Shown here piece after piece: positions 6,793 through 8,245 of a stretch of 8,245 nucleotides of DNA; the first letter of the stretch is position 1; each line of letters starts with the position of its first letter. The position numbers and the translations under genes are program-made. The DNA is taken from positions 1-8,245 of the forward strand of contig DBQX01000069.1 of the NCBI GenBank assembly GCA_002305415.1, given 5' to 3'. Under the pieces are notes generated by a model that searched no databases, had not been told where the DNA came from, and saw only the letters and a list, made by a program, of their open reading frames with translations. Origin of the DNA: Actinomycetales bacterium UBA1383. Its GTDB lineage: Bacteria; Actinomycetota; Actinomycetes; Actinomycetales; Actinomycetaceae.

Positions 6793-6821
6793 ACGCTAGC
6801 GCAGGCACCGCGCGGTGAGAA
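6793..6821 (-). promoter_or_regulatory. Possible promoter of the CHAT gene
   Basis: On the minus strand TTCTCA (6821-6816) and TAGCGT (6798-6793) are spaced by 17 bp. TAGCGT fits the TAnnnT pattern and TTCTCA matches four of six -35 consensus bases. Transcription would begin near 6786, about 18 nt before the first ATG, leaving just room for the first ribosome binding site. The -35 half overlaps the GNAT gene's stop codon region. Tentative. Confidence 0.3.
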
Positions 6822-6824
6822 GGC

Positions 6825-7970
6825 TCAGAGCGGATCGACGACCTTCTGCCACGCCCCCTCGACCGCGGCCGCGCGGAAGCCGAGCGCCTCGTTGATGTCG
6901 AGCATGAAACGGTTCTCCTCGGCGTTCCACGTGTGGATCCGGGCGGCGTGCGGGTTCAGGGCGAACAGGTGCTCGAGGTTCGCCGCCTTGACCAGCATGC
7001 CCAGCCGGTGCCCGCGGTGCTCCCCATGGACGAGGGTGTCCTCCTGGTAGACCACGTGCGGCTTCGTGGTGAGCCACCGCAGCTCCGTGTAGGCGACGAG
7101 GTGGCCCGAGGGCACGTGCCGGATCGCGGCGAAGGCGTTGGTGTGGCCGGTCTCGAGCATCTGCTCGTCGCGGTGCACGACGCGTTCCGCGTCCCAGGAC
7201 TCCTCGCGGTAGTCGAAGCCCGCGGAGGGCGCGTCCACACTCATCCGCCGGTGCAGCTCCGCCATCCGCTCCCGCCAGGCCTCCGGCGTGATCCCGCTCC
7301 AGCGGAGCAGCTCGTAGTCGGTGCCTGCCCGCCTGGCCGCCTCGCGACGCAACCCGGCGACAGTTTCCAGCCAGCTGGCCCTGTCCTCCGGGATCCGGAG
7401 CACCGAGTAGCGCTCGGCCTGCTCGAGTTCGAAGCCGCGCCGCAGCAGCCACGCCGCCGCCGGGTCCGCCCGGTCGATGACCCCGACGCCCGTCTTCGCG
7501 GCGAGCGCGTCCGGGTGGTCGGCGGGCACGGCGGGGTGTGGGGTCCACGCGCCGATAGTGGTGCGGCCGGAGCCGCGGAGCTCCTGGGCGATCATGGTGG
7601 CGAGCGCGGTCCCGATCCCCTGCTTCCGGTGCGCGCGGCGCACGATCACGTCCGCCTCCACCAAGTGGGTGTTGTCCTCCAGGGAGAGGTGGATGGCGGC
7701 ACGGCCGAGCGCGAGGGAGGGGGCGAAGGACACTGGGTCCGTCCCGCGCGGCAGCGCGATCCAGACCGCGCGGCGGGTGTACCGCTGGTCGGCGTACTGC
7801 GCGCGCACCACCTCGACCGGGTCGAGGAAGTCGTCGTGGCCGAAGGCCTCCAGGAACCACTCTTGGGCGAGGTCGTTGACGCCTGCCATGAGCGCGGTGG
7901 CGCGTGCGTCGTCGGCAGGCGTCGCGATCTCCGCCGGCGTCAGGGGAATCCGGTGGATCTCGACGTCCAT
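6825..7970 (-). CDS. Tandem GNAT-family N-acetyltransferase
   Basis: With the ATG at 7970 the protein has 381 residues and two GNAT halves. The first holds the acetyl-CoA pyrophosphate-binding motif as VRRAHRKQGIGTALA (about 111-124, core RKQGIG) and a following AAWLLRRGFE strand-helix. The second holds HGEHRGHRLGMLVK (about 315-328) and the closing N...MLDINEALGFR block (349-366). Such two-domain acetyltransferases transfer acetyl groups from acetyl-CoA to small molecules or protein amines; mycothiol synthase is one double-GNAT example, but this protein is longer and I do not assign that role. A longer frame reaches a GTG at 8042; the added 24 residues (MAGAHAPAGIFRGVPARPAA...) look non-conserved, and MDVEIHRIPLT is a normal beginning for this family. 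No Shine-Dalgarno is visible before 7970. It lies 56 bp upstream of the CHAT gene and may be co-transcribed with it. The substrate is unknown. Confidence 0.88.
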   Translation of the reverse strand: MDVEIHRIPLTPAEIATPADDARATALMAGVNDLAQEWFLEAFGHDDFLDPVEVVRAQYADQRYTRRAVWIALPRGTDPVSFAPSLALGRAAIHLSLEDNTHLVEADVIVRRAHRKQGIGTALATMIAQELRGSGRTTIGAWTPHPAVPADHPDALAAKTGVGVIDRADPAAAWLLRRGFELEQAERYSVLRIPEDRASWLETVAGLRREAARRAGTDYELLRWSGITPEAWRERMAELHRRMSVDAPSAGFDYREESWDAERVVHRDEQMLETGHTNAFAAIRHVPSGHLVAYTELRWLTTKPHVVYQEDTLVHGEHRGHRLGMLVKAANLEHLFALNPHAARIHTWNAEENRFMLDINEALGFRAAAVEGAWQKVVDPL

Positions 7971-8109
7971 GGCGGCCAGTGTGGCAGCGGGCCGCGCCGG
8001 CACGCCACGGAATATCCCGGCGGGGGCGTGGGCACCCGCCACCGGCGCACCGCACCCTGCATCACGCCGGGGCGCGCGGCGTGTCGTGCTCGCGAGGGAA
8101 CTCCCCCAC

Positions 8110-8154
8110 GGGGACGTGAGACTGCCTACTGGGGCGAAGCAGATTCACGTCCCC
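8110..8154. repeat. Imperfect 16-position inverted repeat (hairpin)
   Basis: GGGGACGTGAGACTGC at 8110-8125 pairs with GCAGATTCACGTCCCC at 8139-8154: a perfect outer 10-bp stem, one G-T wobble, one A-A mismatch and an inner 4-bp stem, around a 13-base loop. No T-run follows on either strand. It may be a terminator for a gene to the right, a dispersed intergenic repeat or a protein-binding site. Confidence 0.7.
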
Positions 8155-8212
8155 CAGAGACAATCCCCCCAAACTGGACCGACACGCGGTGCCGTCGTTG
8201 GACTGCGCAGTT

Positions 8213-8245
8213 CGCGGCGTGGCGGGGCGTGCGCGGCGTGGCGGG
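8213..8245. repeat. 14-bp direct repeat at window edge
   Basis: CGCGGCGTGGCGGG occurs at 8213-8226 and again at 8232-8245, a 19-bp period, with the second copy ending at the last base of the window. Low-complexity GC-rich sequence makes chance similarity possible, and whether more copies follow cannot be seen. Confidence 0.5.

Larger units (their letters stand above)
7971..8245. other. Non-coding right end of window
   Basis: No convincing gene is seen in these 275 bases. Near the GNAT start, minus-strand CACACT lies seven bases before the ATG, a spacing that would suit a leaderless transcript, though its first base departs from TAnnnT and no -35 is evident. Further right are the inverted repeat at 8110-8154 and a direct repeat at the edge. 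The next gene lies outside the window. Confidence 0.6.

Noticed and set aside
7971..8042. N-terminal 24-residue extension of the GNAT protein from a GTG at 8042
   Set aside because: No ribosome binding site, Ala/Pro/Arg-rich filler sequence, and family-like sequence begins at the ATG at 7970. Kept as an alternative only.
6796..8055. A 419-codon minus-strand frame overlapping the GNAT gene
   Set aside because: It is Arg/Gly/Pro-rich and motif-free, while the frame at 6825-7970 carries two GNAT motifs.

Overview
The window is very GC-rich DNA with compact genes, GTG as well as ATG starts, strong Shine-Dalgarno sequences of the AGGAGG/AAGGA type and Ala/Arg/Asp-rich proteins. Together with a small GYLLGTRAGRGQYEKI protein, this points to a high-GC actinobacterium, probably of the Micrococcales type. 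The genus cannot be read from the sequence. No tRNA, rRNA, CRISPR array, transposase, integrase or plasmid gene is visible, so it looks like ordinary chromosome.

Left part (1-1095): a minus-strand gene for a small membrane-anchored YtxH-like protein, closed by a strong hairpin terminator, lies head-to-head with a plus-strand gene. That gene encodes a two-part DUF4287/AHSA1-like (SRPBCC fold) protein whose second domain is interrupted by a histidine-rich insert made of an 18-bp tandem repeat.

Centre (1096-4082): a complete three-gene ABC importer on the plus strand: lipoprotein binding protein, LivH-like permease and ATPase, in the order of the TrpX-TrpY-TrpZ type. A perfect 13-bp stem-loop sits between the binding-protein gene and the permease gene. 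It could favour production of binding protein over the membrane parts. The ligand is not determined by the sequence; aromatic amino acids or related compounds are the precedent.

Right part (4090-7970): two minus-strand genes. A tandem GNAT acetyltransferase is followed after 56 bp by an 892-residue protein ending in a CHAT caspase-like peptidase domain with an intact His-Cys dyad and a four-cysteine cluster. About 570 residues before the CHAT domain match no fold that I can name. The CHAT gene has a duplicated ribosome-binding-site/start module. It meets the importer operon tail-to-tail with only 7 bp between stop codons.

The right edge (7971-8245) is non-coding as far as seen. It holds a 16-position imperfect inverted repeat, possibly a terminator or dispersed repeat, and a 14-bp direct repeat cut by the window end. 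The best candidate for undescribed biology is the stand-alone CHAT protein, possibly working with the GNAT enzyme; no defence partner genes are present to confirm a system.
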